Origin: Macrothele yani | Lineage: Eukaryota > Arthropoda > Arachnida > Araneae > Macrothelidae | NCBI GenBank assembly: GCA_039090855.1 | Contig: CM077034.1 | Location: 9,564,984 to 9,628,983, forward strand | Reading direction: 5' to 3' | DNA: 64,000 bases | Shown here: positions 11,481 through 21,900 of the stretch, one piece after another | How the letters are laid out: each line of letters opens with the position of its first letter | Position numbering within the stretch: the stretch's first letter is position 1 | Made by a program: the position numbers and the translations under genes | Notes under the pieces: model-generated | Told to the model about the DNA's origin: nothing | Database searches by the model: none | What the model saw: only the letters and a program-made list of their open reading frames with translations

Positions 11481-12031
11481 ATTTTGCTGAGATTTTCAAT
11501 TTCCGAAGTATGTTGAGTCCACCGTACTCCGCAACAGACCAAAGATATCTACCGCCGTGTTTTTCCATAGAGAAATATAGTTTCTCGAGTGCGATACTAG
11601 ACAAGTCGAGCACACAGCAATAAATTGACCATGTTTTTTTTTCTCTGTATTTTTTATCCTTAGATAACATCAAAAAATTACATCCATAGCTTTTATTTAT
11701 TTTATCAGTTTCCTGCAATGATATCCGTAAACCGGGGAATTCCAAAATTTTGCTCTTGTGCTGGGAATTGATTTCATGTACGGGTCTTAAAAATAAATAT
11801 TTCAGGAAATTTTTCCTTTAGTCTTCATTTTTCCTAAAGGAACACAAACATAATAGTTTTCTTACGCACAATGCCCAACATTTTACGTTAAGCATTTTTG
11901 CAACTGAGCTTTTTTACGCTTTCCAACCTTAGGTTGAAGAAGCGTATATGCTCTAGCTTTGTCCGTCCGTCTGTCCGCACGATAACTGGCGTAAAAATGG
12001 TTCGATTTCTATGAAATTGTAGTATGTGGTA
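11481..12031. repeat. Dispersed repeat, no gene
   Basis: Bases about 11540-11900 (CGAGTGCGATACTAGACAA..., CCTTAGATAACATCAAAA..., TTTTACGTTAAGCATTT) match 26845-27180 in diverged form. From about 11910 (AGGTTGAAGAAGCGTATATG) the sequence matches 14865-14940, the leader of an R144-type element. Confidence 0.7.
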
Positions 12032-12059
12032 TAACGAAGTGAATTTCTCCGTCATTTCT

Positions 12060-12131
12060 GTCCTCGCCAGGATTCGAACCCGGATCCCCTCATTCCGGAA
12101 TAAGTTGCTCTACCAATTGAGCTAGGCGGAC
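12060..12131 (-). tRNA. tRNA-like domain of SINE-B (not a working tRNA)
   Basis: 72 bases with D-arm GCTC-AATTGGTA-GAGC and T-arm TCCGGGTTCGAATCC. The acceptor stem has two mismatches and the anticodon loop TTCCGGAA has eight bases. Confidence 0.5.
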
Positions 12132-12391
12132 GTTTTATTCTGATTCCTAACTGCCTTTATGTCGTGTGCGTCCTTCTGGCAGGTACGTCACATCTCCTGG
12201 TACGTTACATCATCTCCCAGTTTTTTTATTTATTTATTTTTTTCTTTTTCGAAGTGCTGGAGAAGGGATTCTCTTATTTTTCCTATCTCGCGGTGTGGAA
12301 AGAACATCACACCAATGCGAGATTTTGAACGGTCGGGTCATCCGGATAGTTCGGGCACCATTATAACGAAGTTAATTTCTCCGTCACTTCT

Positions 12392-12463
12392 GTCCACGCC
12401 AGGATTCGAACCCGGATCCCCTCATTCCGGAATAAGTTGCTCTACCAATTAAGCTACGCGGAC
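12392..12463 (-). tRNA. tRNA-like domain of SINE-B (not a working tRNA)
   Basis: Second 72-base cloverleaf-like domain of the dimer, with the same eight-base loop TTCCGGAA and standard A and B boxes. Confidence 0.5.
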
Positions 12464-12541
12464 GTTTTATTCTGATTCCTATCTGCCTTTATGTCGTGTG
12501 CGTCCTTCTGGCAGGTACGTCACATCTCCTGGTACGTTACA

Positions 12542-13167
12542 GTGGTAGCGGACCACTGGGGACGAACCCTATTGAAAATGAGACAAATGGGGTCAAAGGT
12601 CACGACGTAGGAGCGGGATGCTTCCATTGCCCTTATGCGTCATAACTTACGCAAATATGGTTCGATTTTTTTCTTTTTTTTGATTGGAGGTTTAACGACC
12701 ACCGTGAGCAACTCAATGGGCTATAAGCAGTCCCCCGTTCCTAATTTAGGGTCACTGGTTCCAGGGAAGGGAGAGAGCCAGTGCCGTAAGACAAACACAA
12801 CATCAATGCCTGACGGGATTCGAACCCGGACCCCTTTCGGACGAGTGATCAGAGGCCATCGCTTAGACCACTGCGCCACCGGGGCGGCTGGTTCGATTTC
12901 AATGAAAGTTTGCTATGGGGTAGGGGACCACCTGGGTACGAACTCTATTGAAAATGGGACAAATGGGGTCAAAGGTCACGACGTAGGAGCGGGATCCTTC
13001 CATTGCCCTTATACGTCATAACTTGCGTAAATATGGTTCGATTTCAATTAAATTTTACTATGTGGTAGGGGACCGCCTGGGGACGAACCTTATTGAATGT
13101 GGACGAAATGGGGTCAAAGGTCAGGACATAGGATTGTGATCCATTCTATCGCTCTTATCCCATATTA
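12542..13167. repeat. R144-related repeats, interrupted by SINE-A
   Basis: Three diverged units containing GGGGACGAACC, AAATGGGGTCAAAGGTCA and CATAACTTGCGTAAATATGG, of the same length class as the 144-bp unit at the left edge. Confidence 0.8.
12669..12888 (-). mobile_element. SINE-A, full length
   Basis: tRNA-like head at the right end, body, and A-rich tail (as T at 12669-12680) on the minus strand. Flanked by the 10-bp duplication GGTTCGATTT at 12659-12668 and 12889-12898. Confidence 0.9.
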
Positions 13168-13170
13168 TTA

Positions 13171-13608
13171 AGGTGGACGTCAAGTAATTTTGCTTCCTAT
13201 ACTTCCAATGGAAAAACTTTTGTACACATTTCCTTCAGAATTAATGTGTTCCCAAGGATGAAAATTTGAACATCGATTAAAATAACTTTATTATAGCTTG
13301 GAATACTTAATATTTTCTAAAACATAACCATAATTATATTAAAAATCAATAACTTTTCCTTTGGTGGTGTTGCAACCAGAAAAAGGATGGCGCGACCTGT
13401 ACTTTGATGACGTCAGTAGACAAACAAATGTTGGATTGCATAATTATGGTTACGTTTTAAAAAATATTAAGTATTCCAAGTTATAAAATGAAGATATGTT
13501 AATCGATGTTCAAATTTCAATCCTTGGGAACACATTAATTGGGAAGAAAATGTGTACAGAAATTTTTCCATTCGAAGTACAGGAAGCAAAATTACTTGAC
13601 GTTCACCT
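13171..13608. mobile_element. MITE with ~165-bp inverted repeats and TTA duplication
   Basis: Ends AGGTGGACGTCAAG and (reverse complement of right end) AGGTGAACGTCAAG; the arms stay similar for about 165 bases around a ~100-base centre. Flanked by TTA (13168-13170 and 13609-13611). A related unoccupied site is visible at about 15350-15362 (CTTATTAAAGGAGC), which confirms both borders. A 3-bp TTA duplication is the signature of the PIF/Harbinger superfamily; no transposase is encoded, so the family assignment is inference. Confidence 0.85.
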
Positions 13609-13611
13609 TTA

Positions 13612-14440
13612 AAGGAGCAATTCTTGTATCTATGTATGTAAATTTTATTTTGAAAACGGCTCTAAGGATTTTGATGAAAGTCGTTAACCTACCGTTTTCT
13701 GGTGCTAGAAATCGATTTAGCTTAATCTCGACTTTAAGAAAATTTGTTTAGTGGGTTAAATATTCACCCCGAATTACCAAGTTTGTAGTGTGGTGTCATG
13801 GCGTCGTCCCATTAGATGTTGGCGCGGGGTCATGCCATCTATCTCTTTACGTCACGCGTTGTTTGTAGATCCTATTAAAGTTTTATGACGTCACACCTTG
13901 CTAGGTCGCGATTCCCATCTGCCTCATTACGTCACGCGTTGTGTGCGTATGTTCGCCCGCACGATAACTTGCATAAAAATCGTTTGATTTCGATGAAATT
14001 TTAGTATGTGGTAGGGGAACACCTGCGAAGGAACCCTCTTGAAAGTGAACGAAATGGGGTCAAAGGTCAGGACATAAGAGCGGAATCCATTCCACTGCTC
14101 TTATGCATCATAACTAACGTAAAAAAGGTTCGATTTCGATTAAATTTTACTATGTGGTAGGAGACCACCTGGGGACAAACCCTATTGAAAATGGGCGAAA
14201 TGGGGTGAAAGGTTAGGACACAGGAGCGGGATCTATTCCATAGCGCTTATGCATCATAACTTACGTAAAATTGCTTTGATTGCGACAAAACTTCATCATG
14301 TTATTTCGAAGATATACTGAACCAGTTCTGTTAAATATCATCCAAATGGATCAAAGGTTAGGGCACAGGGGTGAGATTTATTCCACAGCCATTTTCCTCA
14401 TAACTTGTGTAATGATTTCTAATATATTGGAAAGCGTATC
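13612..14440. repeat. Dispersed repeat block, no gene
   Basis: 13612-13980 (AAGGAGCAATTCTTGTA..., CTAGAAATCGATTTAGCTT, paired TTACGTCACGCGTTGT) matches 15355-15975. 13980-14440 is again R144-type, ending in the same GTAATGATTTCTAATAT-type flank. Confidence 0.75.
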
Positions 14441-14860
14441 ATAATCAATGCATTGCATGATTTTACTAACTTGTTTTAAATGCCTGCTGACAAATTGGTA
14501 AGACTTTATGAATATAATAATTTTACCTAAAAATTCAAAATCGCCTTCGCGTTCGATTTACTAAAAAAAAAAAAAAAAAGAAAAAAGACCGTTCTCTAAT
14601 TGCGTAACGAACGCGAAAGCACAATTAAATTTCTGATTTAGTGAGTATATTTCCTGAAAATACGCTAAGATGTGCGCTCAAATTTCGCAACCACGTCTTG
14701 AAGGTAAATAAAAAAAAATAATTATAAATTAAAATCACTCAGGAAAAAGTTCGTTGTTAAATGATCATGGAAGGTATTAATTTGGATATCTTCGAATTTA
14801 TACGCATAACATTGCAAATTTTATGCTGCGAAATCAGAATGTCACATCTTTTTTACACTT
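14441..14860. repeat. AT-rich dispersed repeat, no gene
   Basis: About 14480-14800 matches 27185-27470 (TTGGTAAGACTTTATGAA, GATTTAGTGAGTATATTT). In the second copy an RTE insertion starts at 27473. Confidence 0.65.
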
Positions 14861-15505
14861 TCCAACCGTAGGTTGAAGAAGCGTATATGCTCCAGCTTTG
14901 TCTGTCCGCCTGTCCGCACGATAACTCACGCAAAAATGGTTTGATTTCGATGAAATTTTCGCATGTGGTAGAGAACCACCTGGGGACGAACCTTGTTGAA
15001 AATGGACGAAATGGGGTCAAAGGTCACGACATAAGAGCGGGATCCATTCCACCGCCCTTATGCGTCATAACTTGCGTAAATATGGTTCGATTTCAATGAA
15101 AATTTAGTATGTGGTAGGGGACCACCTGGAGACGAACCCTGTTGAAAATGGGTGAAGTGGGGTCAAAGGTCAGGACATAGGAGCGGCATGCATTTCATTG
15201 CCCTTATGCGTCATAACTTGCGTAAATATGGTTCGATTTCGATGAAATTTTAGTATGTCGTAGAGGGCCGTCTGCGGACGAACCCTGTTGAAAATGGGTG
15301 AAGTGGGGTCAGAGGTCAGGACATAGGAGCGGGATGCATTCCATAACATCTTATTAAAGGAGCAATTCTTGTACATATGTAAATTTTATTTTGAAAATGG
15401 CTCTAAGGATTTTGATGAAAGTGGTTAACAAACCGTTTACTGGTACTAGAAATCGATTTAGCTTGATCTCGACTTTGAAACAATTCGTTTAGTGGGTTAA
15501 ATAAC
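14861..15505. repeat. R144-type repeats and unoccupied MITE site
   Basis: Leader with TCTGTCCGCCTGTCCGCACG, then three R144-type units, then CTTATTAAAGGAGC (about 15350), the paralogue of the MITE insertion point at 13168-13611. Confidence 0.75.
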
Positions 15506-15516
15506 CACCCCGAGTT

Positions 15517-15741
15517 TTTTTTATTTTTTTTTATTTGAGGTTTAACGACCGCCGTGAGCAACTCAATGGGCTATAAGCAGTCGCCCGTCCCTAATTTAGG
15601 GTCACTGGTTCCAGGGAAGGGAGAGAGCCAGTGCCGTAAGACAAACACAACATCCATGCCTCACCGGGATTCGAACCCAGACCCCTTACGGACGAATGAT
15701 CAGAGGCCAACGCCTTAGACCACTGCGCCACCGGGGCGGCA
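15517..15741 (-). mobile_element. SINE-A, full length
   Basis: Minus-strand SINE-A with head at 15741 and A-rich tail at 15517, flanked by CACCCCGAGTT at 15506-15516 and 15742-15752. Confidence 0.9.
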
Positions 15742-15752
15742 CACCCCGAGTT

Positions 15753-16712
15753 AACACGTTTTTAGTGTCATGGCGTCGTCCTACTAATGTTTCCCATTGT
15801 TAGAAATCTTATGAGGTCCCACTCTTGCGATCGACTTGAGATTGAGATGTTGGCGCGCGCGGTCACGCCATCTGCCTTATTACGTCATGCGTTGTTTGTG
15901 GATCCTATTAAAGTTTTATGACGTCACACTCTCACGACCATCTGCCTCATTACGTCACGCGCTGTGTGTGTATTACGCATTACTTTTATATCATCGAAAT
16001 GGGGTCAAAGGTCGGGCCAGAGGACCGAGATATAGTCTACAGATATTATCCTCATAACTTGAGTAATGATTTCTGGTATGTTGGAAAGCGTATCATAATC
16101 AATGCATTGCATGATTTTACCAACTTGTTTTTCTAACTTTGTGAATACATATTTTGCACAAAAGGTATTAATTTTCTCCAGCAGTATATTCATTGTAAAG
16201 CAACCCTTTTTTTTTTGTTTATTTTGCAACTGAAACAATATTGAAAATACCAATTAACACATCAACAGCCACCCCCCAAAAAACGGAAAACACAAGCATC
16301 AACAAATGTGTTCCTTCATTATGCAAAAGTACTTCCTTTTTTGCACGATGTGCTTCCTGCAGAGAGAAACGTTTCACTGCCAATATTCCTGAAGCTGTCC
16401 TTATGCATATATTATGAATGTAACTAGGAATTAAATTGCTACATTGTAGAAGAGTTCAATGAAGACAATTCAATTTTATAGTTCTCTAATCCGAACCTCA
16501 ATCTCTCCCAGAACTTACTTATCTGCTTATCTAACCTCTGAATTCAAGGTGGGTTCAAAATCCTTTATTGGTACGGAAGAAATCCATCTTCTTCGAAGGC
16601 TTTCATGTTTAGGAAAGCTGAAAACAGTGGCTTTAGGGTGTGCTTTGTAATTAGATACATAAAAGCACCCAGTATTTTCCAGATATGTTGTATTTAAAAA
16701 AAACTTAATTCA
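15753..16712. repeat. Dispersed repeats, no gene
   Basis: 15753-15975 matches 13770-13960. 15985-16130 is an R144 unit with its 3' flank. About 16500-16690 (GGTGGGTTCAAAATCCTTTA, GTGCTTTGTAATTAGAT) matches 28845-28965 in diverged form. Nothing coding is seen. Confidence 0.65.
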
Positions 16713-16727
16713 CGTGCACGACAACGG

Positions 16728-18312
16728 GAGCCGCGGATGGCTCAGTGGTTAGTGATTCAGACTACCGATGCAAGGTCCACAGGTTCAAGCCTGGGCTGAT
16801 TTTTCAGAGATGGTGTGATTTACTAACAATCGCTGAATATCCGCAGTGCATCGGACGAGCACGTAAAGTGACGGCCCCCAGGCTGGACCCACTTGTAAAA
16901 TGGGTATTCTTTCCTATGTCCCCCCTGAAATTCTCTCACCCTTCTATGTGCAATATCGTACTTGTACGGTGGCGCCATCTACTGTACTCTAATCTTACTA
17001 CAAAACTGTTCTGTCAAAGTCGCCAGACCTGCTCTCATTCCTTCCGTTTCTGGGTCCTGCCCAAAAGGCGATCTCGCTGTAGGTGGCTGGGACCTAAACT
17101 CTACTCACTGTGGACGGAAGTCCTACAAGAAGACGGTGGCGCCATCTAGTGTACTCTAATCTCACTACAAACTGTTCTGCCTAAGTCGCTAGACTTGCTC
17201 TCATTCTTTCCGTTTCTGTGTCCTGCCCAGTAGGCGATCTCGCTGTAGGTGGCTGGGACCTAAACTCTACTCACTGTGGACGGAAGTCCTACAAGAAGAC
17301 GGTGGCGCCATCTAGTGTACTCTAATCTCACTACAAACTGTTCTGCCTAAGTCGCTAGACTTGCTCTCATTCCTTCCGTTTCTGTGTCCTGCCCAAAAGG
17401 CGATCTCGCTCTACGTGGCTGGGACCTAAACTCTACTCACTGTGGACGGAAGTCCTACAAGAAGACGGTGGCGCCATCTAGTGTACCCTAATCTCACTAC
17501 AAACTGTTCTGCCTAAGTCGCTAGACTTGCTCTCATTCTTTCCGTTTCTGTGTCCTGCCCAAAAGGCGATCTCGCTGTAGGTGGCTGGGAGCTAAACTCT
17601 ACTCACTGTGGACGGAAGTCCTACAAGAAGACGGTGGCGCCATCTAGTGTACTCTAATCTCACTACAAACTGTTCTGCCTAAGTCGCTAGACTTGCTCTC
17701 ATTCCTTCCGTTTCTGTGTCCTGCCCAAAAGGCGATCTCGCTCTACGTGGCTGGGACCTAAACTCTACTCACTGTGGACGGAAGTCCTACAAGAAGACGG
17801 TGGCGCCATCTAGTGTACTCTAATCTCACTACAAACTGTTCTGCCTAAGTCGCTCGACTTGCTCTCATTCTTTCCGTTTCTGTGTCCTGCCCAAAAGGCG
17901 ATCTCCCTGTAAGTGGCTGGGACCTAAACTCTACTAGCTGTGGACGGAAGTCCTACAAGAAGATGGTGGCGCCATCTACTGTACTCTAATCTCACTACAA
18001 ACTGTTCTGTCAAAGTCGCTAGACTTGCTCTCATTCCTTCCGTTTCTGTGTCCTGCCCAAAAGGCGATCTCCCTGTAGGTGGCTGGGACCTAAACTCTAC
18101 TCACTGTGGACGGAAGTCCTACAAGAAGACGGTGGCGCCATCTACTGTACTCTAATCTGACTACAAACTGTTCTGTCAAAGTCGCTAGACTTGCTCTCAT
18201 TCCTTCCGTTTCTGTGTGCTGCCCAAAAGGCGATCTCGCTGTAGGTGGCTGGGACCTAAACTCTACTCACTGTGAACGGAAGTTCTACAAGAAAATGAAT
18301 GCCCTCGGACAT
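16728..18312 (+). mobile_element. SINE-C copy with tandemly amplified tail
   Basis: Flanked by the exact 15-bp duplication CGTGCACGACAACGG (16713-16727 and 18313-18327). The head (GAGCCGCGGATGGCTCAGTG, B-box-like GGTTCAAGCCTGG), the body to about 16965 and the tail array lie within these borders, so the array belongs to the insertion. The element ends with GAAAATGAATGCCCTCGGAC. The target is a relative of the arm of the fold-back at 29578-30536. Confidence 0.9.
16965..18296 (+). repeat. 166-bp tandem array from the SINE-C tail, 8 copies
   Basis: Unit from GGTGGCGCCATCTACTGTAC to GGACGGAAGTCCTACAAGAA; the mark AGACGGTGGCGCC recurs at 17131, 17297 and 17463 and on at about 166-base steps. Same unit, opposite orientation, as 2905-3785. 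Confidence 0.95.
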
Positions 18313-18327
18313 CGTGCACGACAACGG

Positions 18328-18600
18328 AAAGCTCAACACTGACGTATGCCGCATGAACGCAAAGCTAATATCAGCACTCCCCTTACTTATAGCCTTACGT
18401 TTGCCCATTGACTTCCTCGGGAGAGACGGATTGCGATGGCCTTCTGACCTTAACGTCACACTCCGTAGCAGTTCGCGCGCTGGGGCTTGCTCTCCAGGGT
18501 TTTTTTTATCGAACCCGTACCCCCTCACTCTGGAAAATGTCGCTTTCCCAACTGAGCTAAGCGAACAGAATGTGTCGCTACAGATTTGTCGTCTTGACAC
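18328..18600 (-). repeat. Fold-back-arm relative and SINE-B relic
   Basis: 18328-18497 is a diverged copy of 30417-30577 (GCATGAACGCAAAGCTAATA..., GGATTGCGATGGCCTTCTGA). 18505-18565 is a degraded minus-strand SINE-B-type tRNA-like domain, followed by GACACACGTTTTCACCTGTG, also present (inverted) at 35150-35170. Confidence 0.6.
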
Positions 18601-18985
18601 ACGTTTTCACCTGTGTACAACGCCACAAGGGTCTGGGTCTTCTACGAAGCAATGCCGAGGCACGTGACAAAGTTTAACCAATCATGCTTGTTTCTCACCC
18701 CATCACCAACAGAGGAAGAAGTGCGTGTTAGCTGCAAAGGCAAGCTCAAATTACAATGGTTTCCTCAAATTAAAGAAACAAAAAACCCGCACAAAAATTG
18801 CATTAACTCAAAAAATACTCGGTAAAATGTTGTGAAATTTGGTGAAGATTTGTAACATATTGTCCGATAGAGAAAAGACCCGAAAACATTTCATAAGAGA
18901 CACTTCATAATAACAAAATATGACCACATATGGAACCAAATGAAAAGTAAGGTGCACAACTGAAAGAACGTGATGGAAGAGCCAT
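18601..18985. other. Intronic sequence, nothing recognised
   Basis: AT-rich with no open frame of note, no repeat match inside the window. Confidence 0.5.
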
Positions 18986-18989
18986 TTTC

Positions 18990-21900
18990 TCGATCATTCA
19001 GCCCAAGTGACAGGAAGGAAAGGTAAACCGTTGTTAGTAAGGTGGAGACAAATATTCTAAAGTGGTTTGGACATCTTCAAAGAATGAGTGATAAGATGCT
19101 TACTGAGAGAATTTATTCAGTCCAAGTGGCAGGAAGGAAAGATAAAATGTTGTTAGCAAGGTGGAGACAAATATTCTGAGGTGGTTTAGTCATGTTGAAA
19201 GAATGAGTGGTTAGATGTTTACTACGATAATTTATTCAGCCCAAGTGGCAGGAAAGAAAGGTAAACTGTTGTTAGTAAGGTGAAGACAAATATTCTAAGG
19301 TGGTTTGGCTATGTTGAAAGAATGAGTGGTGAGATGCTTACTAAGAGAATTTATTCAGCCCAAGTGGCTGGAAGGAAAAGTAAACTGTTGTTAGTAAGGT
19401 GAAGACAAATATTCTAAGGTGGTTTGGCTATGTTGAAAGAATGAGTGGTGAGATGCTTACTAAGAGAATTTATTCAGCCCAAGTGGCTGGAAGGAAAGGT
19501 AAAATGTTGTTAGTAAGGTGGAAACAAATATTCTGAGGTGGTTCGGCCATCTTGAAAGAATGAGTGATGAGATGCTTACTAAGAGAATTTATTCAGCCCA
19601 AGTGGCTGGAAGGAAAGGTAAAATGTTGTTAGTAAGGTGGAGACAAATATTCTGAGGTGGTTTAGTCATGTTGAAAGAATGAGTGGTTAGATGTTTACTA
19701 CGATAATTTATTCAGCCCAAGTGGCAGGAAAGAAAGGTAAACTGTTGTTAGTAAGGTGAAGACAAATATTCTGAGGTGGTTTGGCCATGTTGAAAGAATG
19801 AGTGGTAAGATGCTTACTAAGAGAATTTATTCAGCCCAAGTGGCAGGAAATAAGGGTAAAATGTTGTTAGTAAGGTGAAGACAAATATTCTAAGGTGGTT
19901 TGGCTATGTTGAAAGAATGAGTGGTGAGATGCTTACTGAGAGAATTTATTCAGTCCAAGTGGCAGGAAGGAAAGATAAAATGTTGTTAGCAAGGTGGAGA
20001 CAAATATTCTGAGGTGGTTTAGTCATGTTGAAAGAATGAGTGGTTAGATGTTTACTACGATAATTTATTCAGCCCAAGTGGCAGGAAAGAAAGGTAAACT
20101 GTTGTTAGTAAGGTGGAAACAAATATTCTGAGGTGGTTCGGCCATCTTGAAAGAATGAGTGATGAGATGCTTACTAAGAGAATTTATTCAGCCCAAGTGG
20201 CTGGAAGGAAAGGTAAAATGTTGTTAGTAAGGTGGAAACAAATATTCTGAGGTGGTTCGGCCATCTTGAAAGAATGAGTGATGAGATGCTTACTAAGAGA
20301 ATTTATTCAGCCCAAGTGGCTGGAAGGAAAGGTAAAATGTTGTTAGTAAGGTGGAAACAAATATTCTGAGGTGGTTCGGCCATCTTGAAAGAATGAGTGA
20401 TGAGATGCTTACTAAGAGAATTTATTCAGCCCAAGTGGCTGGAAGGAAAGGTAAAATGTTGTTAGTAAGGTGGAGACAAATATTCTGAGGTGGTTCGGCC
20501 ATCTTGAAAGAATGAGTGATGAGATGCTTACTAAGAGAATTTATTCAGCCCAAGTGGCTGGAAGGAAAGGTAAAATGTTGTTAGTAAGGTGGAGACAAAT
20601 ATTCTGAGGTGGTTCGGCCATTTTGAAAGAATGAGTGATGAGATGCTTACTAAGAGAATTTATTCAGCCCAAGTGGCTGGAAGGAAAGGTAAAATGTTGT
20701 TAGTAAGGTGGAGACCAATATTCTGAGGTGGTTCGGCCATCTTGAAAGAATGAGTGATGAGATGCTTACTAAGAGAATTTATTCAGCCCAAGTGCCTGGA
20801 AGGAAAGGTAAAATGTTGTTAGTAAGGTGGAGACAAATATTCTGAGGTGGTTCGGCCATCTTGAAAGAATGAGTGATGAGATGCTTACTAAGAGAATTTA
20901 TTCAGCCCAAGTGGCTGGAAGGAAAGGTAAAATGTTGTTAGTAAGGTGGAGACCAATATTCTGAGGTGGTTCGGCCATCTTGAAAGAATGAGTGATGAGA
21001 TGCTTACTAAGAGAATTTATTCAGCCCAAGTGGCTGGAAGGAAAGGTAAAATGTTGTTAGTAAGGTGGAGACCAATATTCTGAGGTGGTTCGGCCATCTT
21101 GAAAGAATGAGTGATGAGATGCTTACTAAGAGAATTTATTCAGCCCAAGTGGCTGGAAGGAAAGGTAAAATGTTGTTAGTAAGGTGGAGACAAATATTCT
21201 GAGGTGGTTCGGCCATCTTGAAAGAATGAGTGACGAGATGCTTACTAAGAGAATTTATTCAGCCCAAGTTGCTGGAAGGAAAGGTAAAATGTTGTTAGTA
21301 AGGTGGAGACAAATATTCTGAGGTGGTTCGGCCATCTTGAAAGAATGAGTGATGAGATGCTTACTAAGAGAATTTATTCAGCCCAAGTGGCTGGAAGGAA
21401 AGGTAAAATGTTGTTAGTAAGGTGGAGACAAATATTCTGAGGTGGTTCGGCCATCTTGAAAGAATGAGTGATGAGATGCTTACTAAGAGAATTTATTCAG
21501 CCCAAGTGGCTGGAAGGAAAGGTAACATGGTGTTAGTAAGGTGGAGACCAATATTCTGAGGTGGTTCGGCCATCTTGAAAGAATGAGTGACGAGATGCTT
21601 ACTAAGAGAATTTATTCAGCCCAAGTGGCTGGAAGGAAAGGTAAAATGTTGTTAGTAAGGTGGAGACAAATATTCTGAGGTGGTTCGGCCATCTTGAAAG
21701 AATGAGTGATGAGATGCTTACTAAGAGAATTTATTCAGCCCAAGTGGCTGGAAGGAAAGGTAAAATGTTGTTAGTAAGGTGGAAACAAATATTCTGAGGT
21801 GGTTCGGCCATCTTGAAAGAATGAGTGATGAGATGCTTACTAAGAGAATTTATTCAGCCCAAGTGGCTGGAAGGAAAGGTAAAATGTTGTTAGTAAGGTG

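Larger units (their letters stand above)
12032..12541 (-). mobile_element. SINE-B dimer (two tRNA-like heads)
   Basis: Inserted in an R144 relative, with GTGGTA on both sides (12026-12031, 12542-12547). On the minus strand it has leader, tRNA-like domain (12392-12463), a middle segment that includes CCGAACTATCCGGATGACCC, a second leader and a second tRNA-like domain (12060-12131), then AAAATGACGGAGAAATT-type 3' sequence. The same modules recur at 28973-30212. Confidence 0.75.
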
